Assembly (NCBI GenBank): GCA_025458045.1
Contig: JALOTE010000010.1
Span: 1-42,546 of the forward strand
Direction of reading: 5' to 3'
Length of the DNA: 42,546 nt
From: Rhizobiaceae bacterium
GTDB taxonomy: Bacteria; Pseudomonadota; Alphaproteobacteria; Rhizobiales; Rhizobiaceae
Both the position numbers and the translations under genes were made by a program. The first letter of the stretch is position 1, and every line of letters begins with the position of its first letter. The notes under the pieces are model-generated. The model was not told the DNA's origin. It ran no database searches and saw nothing but the letters and a program-made list of their open reading frames with translations. Below, in pieces: positions 28,636-40,054 of the stretch.

Positions 28636-29401
28636 GAGTTGGCCTGATCAAAGCGGCGACATCACGCGGGCATTGCGTGACGCCGATCTGCCAGCTCCCG
28701 CCATGCTGGCCGGACGGGACGGCGCAGCCGCCGGGCGGCGCTTCAACGTTTACCGCAACAATGTCGCCCACGGCTTGATCGAGGCGCTTGGTTCGATCTT
28801 TCCTGCCGTGAAGGCGCAATGCGGTGAAGCGCGCTTTGCCGATGCGGCGCGGCTCTATCTTGCGGCGCATCCGCCGCGCTCGCGTCTGGTCTTTGAACAC
28901 GGGCGGGACTTCGCCGCGTTTCTCGACGCGTTTGAGCCAGCCCGGCACACCATGCCCTGGCTTGCCGATCTGGCGCGGCTGGAGCGGGCATGGCTCGACG
29001 CCTATCACGCGGAGGATGCCCTGCCGATGCAGCCCGCGACACTCGCGGATGTCGCGCCGGATGATCTTGCAGCCCAATGTTTCAGGGCGCACCCGGCCGC
29101 CACGGTCATCGTATCGCGATTTGCAGTTCATGACCTTTTTGAGGCCGGCCGGGCCGGACAGGTGATCGCCACGCCGCTCGTGCCGCAAGCCTGTCTCGTG
29201 ACCCGGCCCGCCTTGTCGGTGGAGGTGCGCTTGTTGCCCGGCGGCGGCGCGGTGTTCTTCAGCGCCCTTCTGTCTGGTGAGAGCCTCGGCAGCGCTCTGG
29301 CGGCAGCGTTGGCGGCCGCGCCCGGCTTCGACATTCCGGCGGCGCTGGCGGCCCTGCTCCAGTCAGGCGCGATGTGCGCCGGTCCAGATGCGGCATCCTG
29401 A
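28625..29401 (+). CDS. bufC: BufC, bufferin maturation partner (DUF2063)
   Basis: A 258-residue protein whose N-terminal half is the DUF2063 (HvfC/BufC-like) domain, with [24 protein letters not shown] being the diagnostic segment (given here as the block at residues about 40-63). This domain delivers the precursor peptide to the MNIO enzyme. The second half is more variable and ends in a low-complexity Ala/Leu-rich helix ([15 protein letters not shown]). The ATG at 28625 lies within the end of bufB, so the two are coupled. Confidence 0.88.
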   Translation: MWRESWPDQSGDITRALRDADLPAPAMLAGRDGAAAGRRFNVYRNNVAHGLIEALGSIFPAVKAQCGEARFADAARLYLAAHPPRSRLVFEHGRDFAAFLDAFEPARHTMPWLADLARLERAWLDAYHAEDALPMQPATLADVAPDDLAAQCFRAHPAATVIVSRFAVHDLFEAGRAGQVIATPLVPQACLVTRPALSVEVRLLPGGGAVFFSALLSGESLGSALAAALAAAPGFDIPAALAALLQSGAMCAGPDAAS

Positions 29402-29484
29402 GCAGCGCCCAAAGTCTCTTTCAACGGCACTGCCACATCCACTTCCAGCAATGACGGGCGACACAGCCTGCGGGGACATGAACC

Positions 29485-30048
29485 ATGATCACACGCTTGA
29501 TCCGCCTGCATGGCGGCGTCTTCGGCGCGGTTGAACGCACCACGCAACACTGGCTGCCGGGGCTGGCCGCGCGGTTTGCCTTCGCGGCGGTGCTTTCTGG
29601 CTACTACTTCAGCTCATTCCTGACCAAGATCGGTCCAGGTGTGCTCGGCCCTTTCACGGTCGCCGACAACGCCTACTACCAGATCGTGCCGCTGGTGATT
29701 GAAGCGGCGGGCTATGATGCGGCCAATGTGGCGCTGGTGCCCTGGAAACTGATCGTCTGGTTCGGCACCTATGCCGAACTGGTGCTGCCCTTGCTGGTGG
29801 TGGCGGGCCTGTTCACCCGTCTCGCCAGCCTTGGCATGATCGGCTTCATCATCGTCCAGAGCCTTGTCGACGTGTTTCAGCACAAGATCGGGGCGGAGGC
29901 GACCGGCGCGTGGTTTGACCGCGCTCCGGACGCGGCGATCCTCGACCAGCGGCTGCTCTGGGTAACGATCTTGCTGTTCCTTGTCATCAAGGGCGCGGGC
30001 CTCATCTCGCTTGACGCGATGCTGGCACGTCGCGCAGGCCCAGCCTGA
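29485..30048 (+). CDS. DoxX-family membrane protein of the bufferin operon
   Basis: A 187-residue inner-membrane protein with about four transmembrane segments. The segment LAARFAFAAVLSGYYFSSF and AELVLPLLVVAGLFTRLASLGM are characteristic of DoxX. Similar genes end many bufferin operons (often called bufD), where a role in redox or in peptide handling is suspected but not shown. It lies 83 bases after bufC, preceded by CGGGGACATGAACC, and is followed by a strong terminator. Confidence 0.88.
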   Translation: MITRLIRLHGGVFGAVERTTQHWLPGLAARFAFAAVLSGYYFSSFLTKIGPGVLGPFTVADNAYYQIVPLVIEAAGYDAANVALVPWKLIVWFGTYAELVLPLLVVAGLFTRLASLGMIGFIIVQSLVDVFQHKIGAEATGAWFDRAPDAAILDQRLLWVTILLFLVIKGAGLISLDAMLARRAGPA

Positions 30049-30055
30049 AACGAAA

Positions 30056-30083
30056 ACGGCACCCGCCTTCAAACGGGTGCCGT
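30056..30083. terminator. terminator between the bufferin operon and hsp20
   Basis: ACGGCACCCG and CGGGTGCCGT form a perfect 10-base-pair stem with an 8-base loop. On the minus strand it is followed by TTTTCGTTT, a good terminator for hsp20. On the plus strand the tail is poorer (CCGATTT), so it may work in both directions with unequal strength. Confidence 0.75.
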
Positions 30084-30110
30084 CCGATTTGATCACGCGT
30101 TTGCCGGTTT

Positions 30111-30578
30111 TCAGGCGGCCTTCGCCTCGATCACTTTCGCCGTCTGGGCTTTGGCGGTCTCGATTGCGATGCGGCGAGGCTTCAGCGCTTCAGGGATCTC
30201 GCGCTTCAGTTCGATGTGGAGAAGGCCGTTTTTCAGAGAGGCTCCCGTCACTTCCACATAGTCGGCGGTGTGGAAGCGTCGCTCGAAGCCGCGCTGCGCG
30301 ATGCCGCGATAGAGGAAGGCGTTGTCCTGCTCGGTCTCGGAACCGGCTTTCTTGCCGGTCACGGTCAAAAGGTTGGGCTTGGATTCAATGGTCAGCTCAT
30401 CCTCGTCGAAACCGGCAACCGCCATCGAGATACGGTAGGCGTTCTCGCCCGTCCGCTCGATGTTGTAGGGCGGATAGGCATTGGCCTGATCGGCCTGCGC
30501 CAGTGAATCGATCATGCCGAACAGGCGGTCAAAGCCGACGGTCGAGCGATAGAGCGGGGAAAAATCAACGGCACGCAT
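30111..30578 (-). CDS. small heat-shock protein Hsp20
   Basis: A 155-residue alpha-crystallin-type chaperone that holds unfolding proteins during heat stress. It starts MRAVDFSPLYRSTVGFDRLF, the standard class A rhizobial start. The crystallin domain covers about 40-135 (YNIERTGENAYRISMAVAGF, LLTVTGKK, YRGIAQRGFERRFHTADYV, ASLKNGLLHIELKREIPE). The ATG at 30578 follows AAGGAG-AACACC. The leader carries a ROSE-like RNA thermometer that would hide this ribosome site at normal temperature. Confidence 0.95.
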   Translation of the reverse strand: MRAVDFSPLYRSTVGFDRLFGMIDSLAQADQANAYPPYNIERTGENAYRISMAVAGFDEDELTIESKPNLLTVTGKKAGSETEQDNAFLYRGIAQRGFERRFHTADYVEVTGASLKNGLLHIELKREIPEALKPRRIAIETAKAQTAKVIEAKAA

Positions 30579-30581
30579 GGT

Positions 30582-30686
30582 GTTCTCCTTCAAGAGCAAC
30601 GGTTTGCGGTTTCAACTGGCATCCCGGCCCGCGTTTGCGGCACCGTCGCCAATCAGTCGCGGAGCCGTTTTGGCCTCCGCTGACTG
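30582..30686 (-). promoter_or_regulatory. ROSE-like RNA thermometer of hsp20
   Basis: In the hsp20 leader the last hairpin (30582-30600) pairs GUU-g-CUCU with GGAG-AAC around a UGAA loop, burying the ribosome site and bulging one G. This is the defining U(U/C)GCU-against-SD hairpin of ROSE elements. Further upstream a long stable hairpin (30654-30686: CAGTC, GCGGA and GCC arms against GGC, TCCGC and GACTG) matches the first hairpin of the ROSE fold. Heat would melt only the weak last hairpin and allow translation. Confidence 0.75.
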
Positions 30687-30788
30687 GCATTTGGGAATCG
30701 AAAACCGGTCTTTCAAGGCCGCCGGCCACCGTCCGCCGCAGCCATGCCACGCTTGCCGCACGGCCTGCGCGCGCGGTATGAGGCTTCG

Positions 30789-31859
30789 ATGTGGCCGTTT
30801 TCCCGCCAGCGCCAGACCGTGCAGATGCGCCCGCATGAGCCGGCGCTGCTCTATGCGTTTGACGGCAACCCCGCCCCTGAGGGGATGGTTGCAAAGAGCC
30901 TGTGGACGCCCGACCGCAAGCGCATCCGCTATGCGACCGCGCGCACGCCGCTCCTGCCCTGCCGCGGGACGGTGGTGATTTTCACCGGCCGCAATGAGTG
31001 CATCGAAAAGTATCACGAGACGTCGCGCGATCTCTTGGCCGCCGGACTTGATGTGGCGGTGTTTGACTGGCGCGGGCAGGGCGATTCCGAACGGCTGATC
31101 GGCAATCGCGAAAAAGGTTATGTGCGCCGGTTCGCCGACTATGTGACCGACGCGGACGCCATGTTCCACCAGGTCGTGCTGCCGGACTGCCGGGCCCCAT
31201 TTTTCGTGCTTGCCCATTCGCTTGGCAGCCTCGTCGCGATGGCGGCCGCACCCAAGCTGAAGTCGCGGGTCGAGCGCATGGTGCTCATCGCGCCATTCCT
31301 TGGCATCCAGCGCAATGGTTTCGCTCAACCCTTCTCGACGTTCTGGGCCGGCGCCCTCGCCCGTCTGATGACGTTGTGCGGGCTTGGACGGCTCTATTTC
31401 GGCGGCGGCGCATGGCGCGCGCCATCCTTTGCGGCCAACCGTGTCACCCGTTCGCCGGAACGCTTCGCGCGCAACATCGGGCTTTACACGGCACATCCGC
31501 ATCTGCGGATGGGCGGGCCCACGGCGCGCTGGGTGGCCGAATGCGTGCGCACGATGCGCGCCCTGAACCGCCGCGCGGACTCGAAGGACTTCCGCATCCC
31601 GGCGCTGGTGCTGATTGCCGGCGGCGATGTCATCGTGCCGCGCGACGCGACGCAGGAAACCGTGCGCCTGCTGCCTGCCGCCCACGCCATCATCATCGAC
31701 AAGGCGGCGCATGAATTGCTGCATGAGCGCGAGCACATCCGCTCGGCGACGATGAAGGCGATCCTTGCCTTCATTCCCGGCAGCGGCCCTGCGGGAGCGC
31801 GCACCGCGCCCGTGCTCGCCACCCAAGACCTCGAACAGGCCGCGCCGGTTGAAGCCTGA
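30789..31859 (+). CDS. alpha/beta hydrolase, lysophospholipase-like
   Basis: A 356-residue hydrolase resembling PldB-type lysophospholipases. It has VFDWRGQGDSERL (residues 91-103), the nucleophile elbow LAHSLGS with Ser144, the acidic residue in LIAGGDVIVP, and His in KAAHELLHE, so the triad appears complete. The C-terminal 20 residues are Ala/Pro-rich and probably disordered. I chose the ATG at 30789, which has GAGG 5 bases before it; 30744 is the outer limit. It is divergent from hsp20. Substrate not determinable. Confidence 0.85.
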   Translation: MWPFSRQRQTVQMRPHEPALLYAFDGNPAPEGMVAKSLWTPDRKRIRYATARTPLLPCRGTVVIFTGRNECIEKYHETSRDLLAAGLDVAVFDWRGQGDSERLIGNREKGYVRRFADYVTDADAMFHQVVLPDCRAPFFVLAHSLGSLVAMAAAPKLKSRVERMVLIAPFLGIQRNGFAQPFSTFWAGALARLMTLCGLGRLYFGGGAWRAPSFAANRVTRSPERFARNIGLYTAHPHLRMGGPTARWVAECVRTMRALNRRADSKDFRIPALVLIAGGDVIVPRDATQETVRLLPAAHAIIIDKAAHELLHEREHIRSATMKAILAFIPGSGPAGARTAPVLATQDLEQAAPVEA

Positions 31860-31863
31860 CCGT

Positions 31864-32631
31864 TCAGCCGCGCATGACCGCCAAGGCTGAAGCGTGGAGT
31901 TCCGGCGTGGCGGCAGCGATGATGTCGCCGCCATTTTCGGCCCGCCCGCCGTCCAGCGTGGTGACAATTCCGCCCGCCTGCTCGATCAGCGCGATCAGCG
32001 CCACGATGTCATAGGCTTGCAGGCCGGGGTCGATCACCAGATCGGCAAAGCCTGCCGCCAGCATGGCGAAGGCGTAGCAATCGGTGCCGTAGCGGAATAG
32101 CTTCACGTCCCGTTCCAACGCATCATAGCGCTGGCGCAGCGCGCCCTGAAACAGGTGCGGCGAGGTGGTGAACAGGCGCGCATCGGTCAGGTCGCGGCAG
32201 CCGGACACGCCAAGCGGTTCGGCTGCACCGCGCCAAAGGCGCATGGCTTTGGTTCCGTCGGCGATGAAGGCCTCGCCGGTGAAGGGCTGCGCCATCAGGC
32301 CCGCCACGGCGCGGCCATTTTCTGTCAGCCCGACCAGCGTGCCCCAGACAGGCAGACCGGTGATGAAGGCGCGGGTGCCGTCGACAGGGTCGATCACCCA
32401 GCGGCGCGGTGCATCGGGCCGTTCCAGCCCGTATTCCTCGCCATGGATGCCGTCTTCGGGAAATCTTTGCGCGATCAGCGCGCGGATCTGACGTTCCGCC
32501 GCGCGGTCGGCCTCGGTGACAGGATCGAAACCTTGCGCTTCCTTGTTGTCGATCGCCAGCCGTGAGCGGAAATGCGGCAGCGTCGCCTCCGCGGCGGTTG
32601 CGGCAACCTGCTCCAGAAACTCAAACATCAT
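31864..32631 (-). CDS. hisN: histidinol-phosphatase, inositol monophosphatase family
   Basis: A 255-residue Mg-dependent phosphatase of the inositol monophosphatase superfamily, closest to the HisN type that removes phosphate from histidinol phosphate. Metal ligands are in GEEYG (Glu65 region) and WVIDPVDGTRAFITGLP (Asp81, Asp84), with the third acid in LQAYDIVALIALIEQAGG. The RAFITGLPVWG sequence, rather than the NF.hG.P.fa of SuhB, favours HisN. It is convergent with the hydrolase gene, 4 bases apart. The sRNA next to it has the name suhB in Rfam because of such neighbours. Confidence 0.87.
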   Translation of the reverse strand: MMFEFLEQVAATAAEATLPHFRSRLAIDNKEAQGFDPVTEADRAAERQIRALIAQRFPEDGIHGEEYGLERPDAPRRWVIDPVDGTRAFITGLPVWGTLVGLTENGRAVAGLMAQPFTGEAFIADGTKAMRLWRGAAEPLGVSGCRDLTDARLFTTSPHLFQGALRQRYDALERDVKLFRYGTDCYAFAMLAAGFADLVIDPGLQAYDIVALIALIEQAGGIVTTLDGGRAENGGDIIAAATPELHASALAVMRG

Positions 32632-32710
32632 GCCGCGCCATTCCCCCGTCCGCTGATGGCTTCACTATGCCTTCGCCTCTCGGGACGTCTTGCCATCATC
32701 GCTGCCGATG

Positions 32711-32759
32711 CTGCAATGCGAAAGAATTCGTTGACAATTTTGCAATGCAGCAATAGCCT
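32711..32759 (+). promoter_or_regulatory. promoter of the mmgR-like sRNA
   Basis: TTGACA (32731-32736), a perfect -35, is followed after 17 bases by TAGCCT (32754-32759) as -10. Near-symmetric sequences CTGCAATGC (32711-32719) and GCAATGCAG (32742-32750) flank the -35 and could be a regulator site. The predicted start is near 32766. Confidence 0.65.
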
Positions 32760-32765
32760 CTTCGT

Positions 32766-32843
32766 GAGCTTCGGCTCAGCGCCACACGGCGTTTCCTCCC
32801 CAGACTGTGGCCGCGCGGGCTTGGCCTGTCGCGGTCTTTTTTT
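32766..32843 (+). ncRNA. mmgR: mmgR/suhB (alpha-r8 family) small RNA
   Basis: A complete sRNA unit of about 78 nt is visible on the plus strand. Hairpin 1 is TGAGC-TTCG-GCTCA (32765-32778). Hairpin 2 pairs GCCACA (32781-32786) with TGTGGC (32806-32811) and exposes TTTCCTCCCC in its loop, a sequence complementary to ribosome-binding sites. The third is a terminator (CCGCGCGGGC against GCCTG-t-CGCGG) followed by TCTTTTTTT. The layout, loop motif, length and location between a HisN-type phosphatase gene and the hutG-cpdR pair match the MmgR (alpha-r8, Rfam suhB) RNA of Sinorhizobium, which restrains polyhydroxybutyrate storage. Sequence identity was not computed. Confidence 0.82.
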
Positions 32844-32871
32844 GTCGGCGGCGGTCGTTTGCGCGCTGCGC

Positions 32872-33804
32872 TCACTCGGCGGCGAGCTGCTGCGGTTGAG
32901 CACTGTAGAGCGCATCCGGGAGGCTCATCAGCCGGTCACAGAAGCGCATCAGTTCGGCCTGCACCGCACCGAACCCCGACGTCGGCAAATAACGCGATTC
33001 GTCGAGATAGAGTCTGCGGCTGATTTCCAGTTGCACCACATGCACGCCGCCGACCGGGTTGCCATAATGCTCGGTGATGTAGCCGCCCGCATAGGGCCGG
33101 TTATGGCTGACCGAGAAGCCCGCCTGTTGCAGCAAGGCCCGCGCCGCACCGATGAAGCCCGGCGCCGCGCTTTGCCCGAACCTGTCCCCCAGGATGAAAT
33201 GCGGCTGCGTGCCATCCTCCGGATTGGTGATCTGGCCCGGCATCGAATGGCAGTCGATCACCACGCAGAAGCCGAACTTGGCGCGCGTCGCCTCGATCAA
33301 GGCTGTCAGGGCGCGATGATAGGGCAGATAGCAGCTTTCAATGCGCATCAGCGCGTCCTCAGGCTGCAGCCGCGACGCGTAAATGGGCCGCCCTTCGCCG
33401 ACGATGCGCGGGATCGTGCCCAGCCCGGCGGCGACGCGCGGCGAGCCCGCATTCACTTGCGGGGGCAGGGGCCGCGCATACATGGCCGGGTCCAACTCGA
33501 ACGGCTCCCGGTTGGCATCGACATAGGCCCGCGGGAAATGCGCCCGGACAAGCGGCGCACCCAAGGACCGCACGCCCATGTACAGATCATCGACAAGGCA
33601 GTCCTCCGAGCGGCGGATCTGCCACGGGTCAAGCTGCGTCAGGGCAAGGAAACGGGCCGGATAGATGCGGCCGGAATGGGCGGACGAAAAGACGAAAGGC
33701 ACGCGCTGCTCGGCCGGAGCGACAACATCAAAGGCTGTTCCGGGCTTGAAATCCGCCTCCATGGTCGCCGCCTGGTCCTCCATATTGCGTGTGTGGGTGT
33801 CCAT
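32872..33804 (-). CDS. N-formylglutamate amidohydrolase
   Basis: A 310-residue hydrolase of the N-formylglutamate amidohydrolase family, which removes formate from N-formylglutamate in the long histidine degradation route; many family members have unknown physiological substrates. Key segments are VFSSAHSGRIYP near the start, RSEDCLVDDLY, the ARAYVD-like FPRAYVDANREPFELD, VIDCHSMPG, and VVQLEISRRLYLDE. No other hut gene is nearby, so a role in histidine breakdown is not supported by context. The same gene next to cpdR is seen in Sinorhizobium and relatives. Start 33804 is used; an ATG at 33783 is also possible. Confidence 0.9.
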   Translation of the reverse strand: MDTHTRNMEDQAATMEADFKPGTAFDVVAPAEQRVPFVFSSAHSGRIYPARFLALTQLDPWQIRRSEDCLVDDLYMGVRSLGAPLVRAHFPRAYVDANREPFELDPAMYARPLPPQVNAGSPRVAAGLGTIPRIVGEGRPIYASRLQPEDALMRIESCYLPYHRALTALIEATRAKFGFCVVIDCHSMPGQITNPEDGTQPHFILGDRFGQSAAPGFIGAARALLQQAGFSVSHNRPYAGGYITEHYGNPVGGVHVVQLEISRRLYLDESRYLPTSGFGAVQAELMRFCDRLMSLPDALYSAQPQQLAAE

Positions 33805-33940
33805 GAAGCGCCAAGCGTGGCAGATGCGCGGCAGGTTGAACAGGCCGCATGGCGGGCGCTTTGCGTTTTCTTTACCCCGAAATGGGACATAAGCCGGAGG
33901 AACCCTTGTTCAAGCGCGCGATTCACGGCACTTTCCCATC

Positions 33941-34303
33941 ATGACACGCATCCTCCTTGCTGAAGACGATCACGACATGCGCCGCTTCCTCGTGAAGGCG
34001 CTGGAGCGGGCCGGCTATCAGGTGACGGATTTCGACAATGGCGCATCGGCCTATGAGCGCCTGCGCGAAGAGCCGTTCAACCTGCTTTTGACCGACATCG
34101 TGATGCCGGAAATGGACGGGATCGAATTGGCGCGGCGCGCCACCGAGATCGACCCGGACCTGAAGGTGATGTTCATCACCGGCTTCGCCGCCGTGGCGCT
34201 GAACCCGGAATCCAAGGCCCCGAAGGACGCGACCGTGCTGTCCAAGCCGTTCCACCTGAAGGACCTTGTGACCGAGGTGGAGAAACTGTTGCAGGCTGCG
34301 TGA
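33941..34303 (+). CDS. cpdR: response regulator CpdR
   Basis: A 120-residue single-domain receiver. It has the acidic pair Asp9/Asp10, phospho-acceptor Asp52 in LLTDIVMPEMDG, Thr80 in FITGFAAVALNP, and Lys102 in LSKPFHL. The FITGFAAVALNP and SKAPKDATVLSKPFHLKDL sequences are those of CpdR, which in the unphosphorylated state localises ClpXP to the cell pole and promotes CtrA turnover; phosphorylation through CckA-ChpT switches it off. It is divergent from the N-formylglutamate amidohydrolase and followed by a terminator. Confidence 0.95.
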   Translation: MTRILLAEDDHDMRRFLVKALERAGYQVTDFDNGASAYERLREEPFNLLLTDIVMPEMDGIELARRATEIDPDLKVMFITGFAAVALNPESKAPKDATVLSKPFHLKDLVTEVEKLLQAA

Positions 34304-34304
34304 C

Positions 34305-34326
34305 GCCGCCTTGCGGCTGCATTTTT
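34305..34326 (+). terminator. terminator after cpdR
   Basis: GCCGC-CTT-GCGGC is a 5-base-pair hairpin followed by TGCATTTTT, just after the cpdR stop. Short but with a clear T run. Confidence 0.55.
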
Positions 34327-34375
34327 CGGCGTTGACGCCACAAGCCATCATGGTCTATGCGGCTCTCCGATCCAT

Positions 34376-34450
<75 letters not shown>

Positions 34451-34601
34451 TGGATCCGCTCCCGGCATGAACAACAGCTGAAATCTTTACGCTACACCGG
34501 ATGCCGCCCTTGGTGTTTTGGGACCTTGGCACCCTAGCATTGCATGGCGACTTGCGGCAGTCATGCGGCGTGCAGCTTGTTCCATGACGGGGCCTAGTCC
34601 A

Positions 34602-35771
34602 ATGAAATCTGAGATTGAAGCCATTGATTTCGGTCAATTGGTCGCTTTCCGCCGCCATCTGCATCAATATCCGGAAGCTTCGGGCGAAGAGGCGCAAACT
34701 GCTTTCGCCGTCATCGCACGGCTTGCGGAATGTCCGCCCGACCGGATCATCAGCAGCCTAGGCGGCCATGGTGTCGCCGCCGTGTATGACGGCGCGGCGC
34801 CGGGGCCGACCGTGCTGCTGCGCGCCGAACTGGACGGCTTGCGCATCGCCGACCTTGCCAATGTGCCGCATCGCTCCCGCGTGGAGATGCGCGGACATCT
34901 TTGCGGTCATGACGGCCACACGACGACGCTCATCGCCTGCGGCGAAGCGCTGCACCGCAACCGCCCGGCGAAAGGCCGCGTGATCCTGATGTTCCAGCCC
35001 GCCGAGGAGGATGGATCGGGTGCCGCCGCCGTGATTGCCGATCCGCGCTATGCCGATCTGGTTCCTGACTTCGCCTTTTCCTTCCACAACCTTCCGGGGA
35101 TCGCGATTGGAGTGGCCGCGCTGAAAAGCGGCGTCGTCAATTGCGCCTCTCGCGGCATGCGAATCAGCCTCACAGGGCGCACCGCACATGCCTCGATGCC
35201 GGAAACCGGCGTTTCGCCAATGCGCGCTCTGGCCGAACTCATGCCAGCGCTGAGCACACTTGGGCATAGCCATCCGCCAGCGGCGGGTTTCCGGCTGGTG
35301 ACCGTCACCCATTGCCGGATGGGCGAGCCCGTGTTCGGCATCGCGCCCGCTGCGGCTGAGGTGTTCGCCACATTGCGCACGCTGACAGATGACCGCATGG
35401 CGGCGCTTGTCGATGAGGCCGAAACGTTGGTGCGCGATGCTGCCAATCGGCACGGTCTCGCACTCGCCATAAGCTATCAGGATGTGTTCGTGCATGTGGA
35501 CAATGCGCCGGATGCCGTGGCGCGGCTTGAGTCAGCGCTTGATGCGATCGCCATTGCATATGCGCCGTTCGATTTGCCGATGCGCGCATCGGAAGATTTC
35601 GGCCGCTTCGGCCATGCCTTTGCCGGGAAGCGGCCACGTTCAGCCATGGTATTCCTCGGCGCGGGCGTCGACCGGCCGCAACTGCACAACCCTGATTATG
35701 ATTATCCCGACGAACTGACGCCGATTGCCGCGAAGCTGTTCATGCGCGTCGTGCGCGACGTGTGCGGGTGA
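34602..35771 (+). CDS. M20-family amidohydrolase (HipO-like)
   Basis: A 389-residue metal-dependent amidohydrolase of the peptidase M20D group, which deacylates N-acyl amino acids or similar compounds. The metal site is in LCGHDGHTT, the catalytic Glu in FQPAEEDGSGAA, and the dimerisation segment in RISLTGRTAHASMPETG. The late ASEDFGRFG and LHNPDYDYPDE segments complete the metal ligands. The ATG at 34602 is the conserved family start; the frame is open upstream to 34518 without similarity. An M20 N-acyl-amino-acid hydrolase could counter the FeeM-like synthase elsewhere in the window, but the two are 28 kb apart. It overlaps the following GNAT gene. Confidence 0.88.
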   Translation: MKSEIEAIDFGQLVAFRRHLHQYPEASGEEAQTAFAVIARLAECPPDRIISSLGGHGVAAVYDGAAPGPTVLLRAELDGLRIADLANVPHRSRVEMRGHLCGHDGHTTTLIACGEALHRNRPAKGRVILMFQPAEEDGSGAAAVIADPRYADLVPDFAFSFHNLPGIAIGVAALKSGVVNCASRGMRISLTGRTAHASMPETGVSPMRALAELMPALSTLGHSHPPAAGFRLVTVTHCRMGEPVFGIAPAAAEVFATLRTLTDDRMAALVDEAETLVRDAANRHGLALAISYQDVFVHVDNAPDAVARLESALDAIAIAYAPFDLPMRASEDFGRFGHAFAGKRPRSAMVFLGAGVDRPQLHNPDYDYPDELTPIAAKLFMRVVRDVCG

Positions 35772-36244
35772 CACCGATGGGCAAGCAGCGGCCCGCTGAC
35801 ACCCCGGCTGGCGTCACCATCATCCGAATTGCTCGGGCGAACGCGACGATCCTGAGCAAGGCGGCGGACGACGTGTTTGACAACCCGGTCGATCAGGCCC
35901 GTGCCGCCGCTTGCGCGGCGCTGCGTGACTACCGCCTCTTTGTTGCCATCGCCGAAGGCGTTGTCATCGGGCAGGCGCGCGGCTTCATCCAGCCGCAACC
36001 CGATGACGCATCTTGGCTCTATGTGGACAATCTCGGTGTCTCGAACGCTTGGAAGCGCAAAGGCATCGCGTCCGCCCTGATCGAACGCATTGTGGCATGG
36101 GGTGTCTCGCGCGGCGCAACCCTTGTCTGGCTCGGCTCCGAGCCCGACAATTCGGAGGCCTCGGGCTTCTATCGCGCGCTTGGGTTCGAGGCGTCGCCCA
36201 TGGTGACATGGAGCAAGCCGTTACCTTCCAGCCGTGGGCAATGA
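35762..36244 (+). CDS. GNAT-family N-acetyltransferase
   Basis: A 160-residue acetyltransferase of the GNAT superfamily. The acetyl-CoA-binding loop is in WKRKGIASALIERIVAWG and the C-terminal EPDNSEASGFYRALGFE is typical. The substrate is unknown; the general pattern resembles AAC(3)-I-like and other small-molecule acetyltransferases, too weakly for a resistance call. The start GTG at 35762 overlaps the amidohydrolase by 10 bases; an ATG at 35777 is the alternative. Its end overlaps the end of the convergent UPF0126 gene by 24 bases. Confidence 0.82.
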   Translation: MRVTPMGKQRPADTPAGVTIIRIARANATILSKAADDVFDNPVDQARAAACAALRDYRLFVAIAEGVVIGQARGFIQPQPDDASWLYVDNLGVSNAWKRKGIASALIERIVAWGVSRGATLVWLGSEPDNSEASGFYRALGFEASPMVTWSKPLPSSRGQ

Positions 36245-36846
36245 CCAGCCGCGCAGGATCGCCAGCGCACGCAAGCCGAGCCCGGCGCCCGTTCCAAGCG
36301 TGATCGCCAGAGTTTCTCCCAACCCCGATGACTGAGCTGCGACATAGGTTGCGGCACCCAAAAGGGCCGCCGTCACATAGATTTCGCGTTTGAGCACCAT
36401 GGGCACTTCCGCGCTCAACACATCACGGATGATGCCGCCAAAGGTCGCGGTGATGACACCCATGGCGCAGGCGATCACCGGGGATGCGCCTTGCGCCACA
36501 GCCATTTGCGCGCCTGTGACAGCAAAGACGGCGAGGCCGATTGCATCGCACCAGAGGATCAACGTCTTCATCGCCTCAAGCCGTCTGAGGCCGACAAATG
36601 TGATCACCGCGACGCAGAGGCAGATGATCACACCCGACGGCTCATTGATCCAGGTGACGGGGGCGACGCCCAGAAGCAGGTCGCGCAACGTGCCGCCGCC
36701 CACGCCGGTGACAATGGCAAGAAGGGCGAAACCGGTGATGTCCATGCCCTTGCGGCCCGCAGCGAGCGCACCCGTCGCGGCGAATGCGGCCACGCCGATG
36801 GCGTCGGCGGCTGGCAGGATCCAACCGACGACATCGTCCGCCGGCA

Positions 36847-36847
<1 letters not shown>
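36221..36847 (-). CDS. UPF0126 (YicG/TRIC-like) membrane protein
   Basis: A 208-residue inner-membrane protein with seven predicted helices arranged as two homologous repeats: AFAATGALAAGRKGMDITGF with GVGGGTLRDLLLG, and VFAVTGAQMAVAQG with TFGGIIRDVLS. Relatives include E. coli YicG/YadS and distant TRIC cation channels; glycine transport has been reported for some members. The start is taken at 36847, which overlaps the dadA stop as TGATG and has GGTGAG 6 bases upstream; an in-frame ATG at 36862 is the other choice. It is thus coupled to the D-amino-acid dehydrogenase. Confidence 0.87.
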
Positions 36848-39891
<3,044 letters not shown>

Positions 39892-39977
39892 TGCGAACGG
39901 TGCAGGCATCACTCTGTGATTGATTGCGACGCCCGAAGCAGCTAAACCCACATCATCGGATTTCCGATCGGCGATGC

Positions 39978-40054
39978 GCACCCGTAGCTCAGCTGGATAG
40001 AGTGTTGGATTCCGATTCCAAAGGTCACAGGTTCGAATCCTGTCGGGTGCGCCA
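39978..40054 (+). tRNA. tRNA-Arg(CCG)
   Basis: A 77-nt cloverleaf with encoded CCA. Acceptor arms are GCACCCG and CGGGTGC, the D arm contains AGCTCAGCTGGATAG, the anticodon stem TTGGA/TCCAA encloses TTCCGAT with anticodon CCG at 40012-40014, and the T arm is GTTCGAATC. It reads CGG arginine codons. tRNA 3' ends are common integration sites, and the accessory region starts immediately after this gene. Confidence 0.97.
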
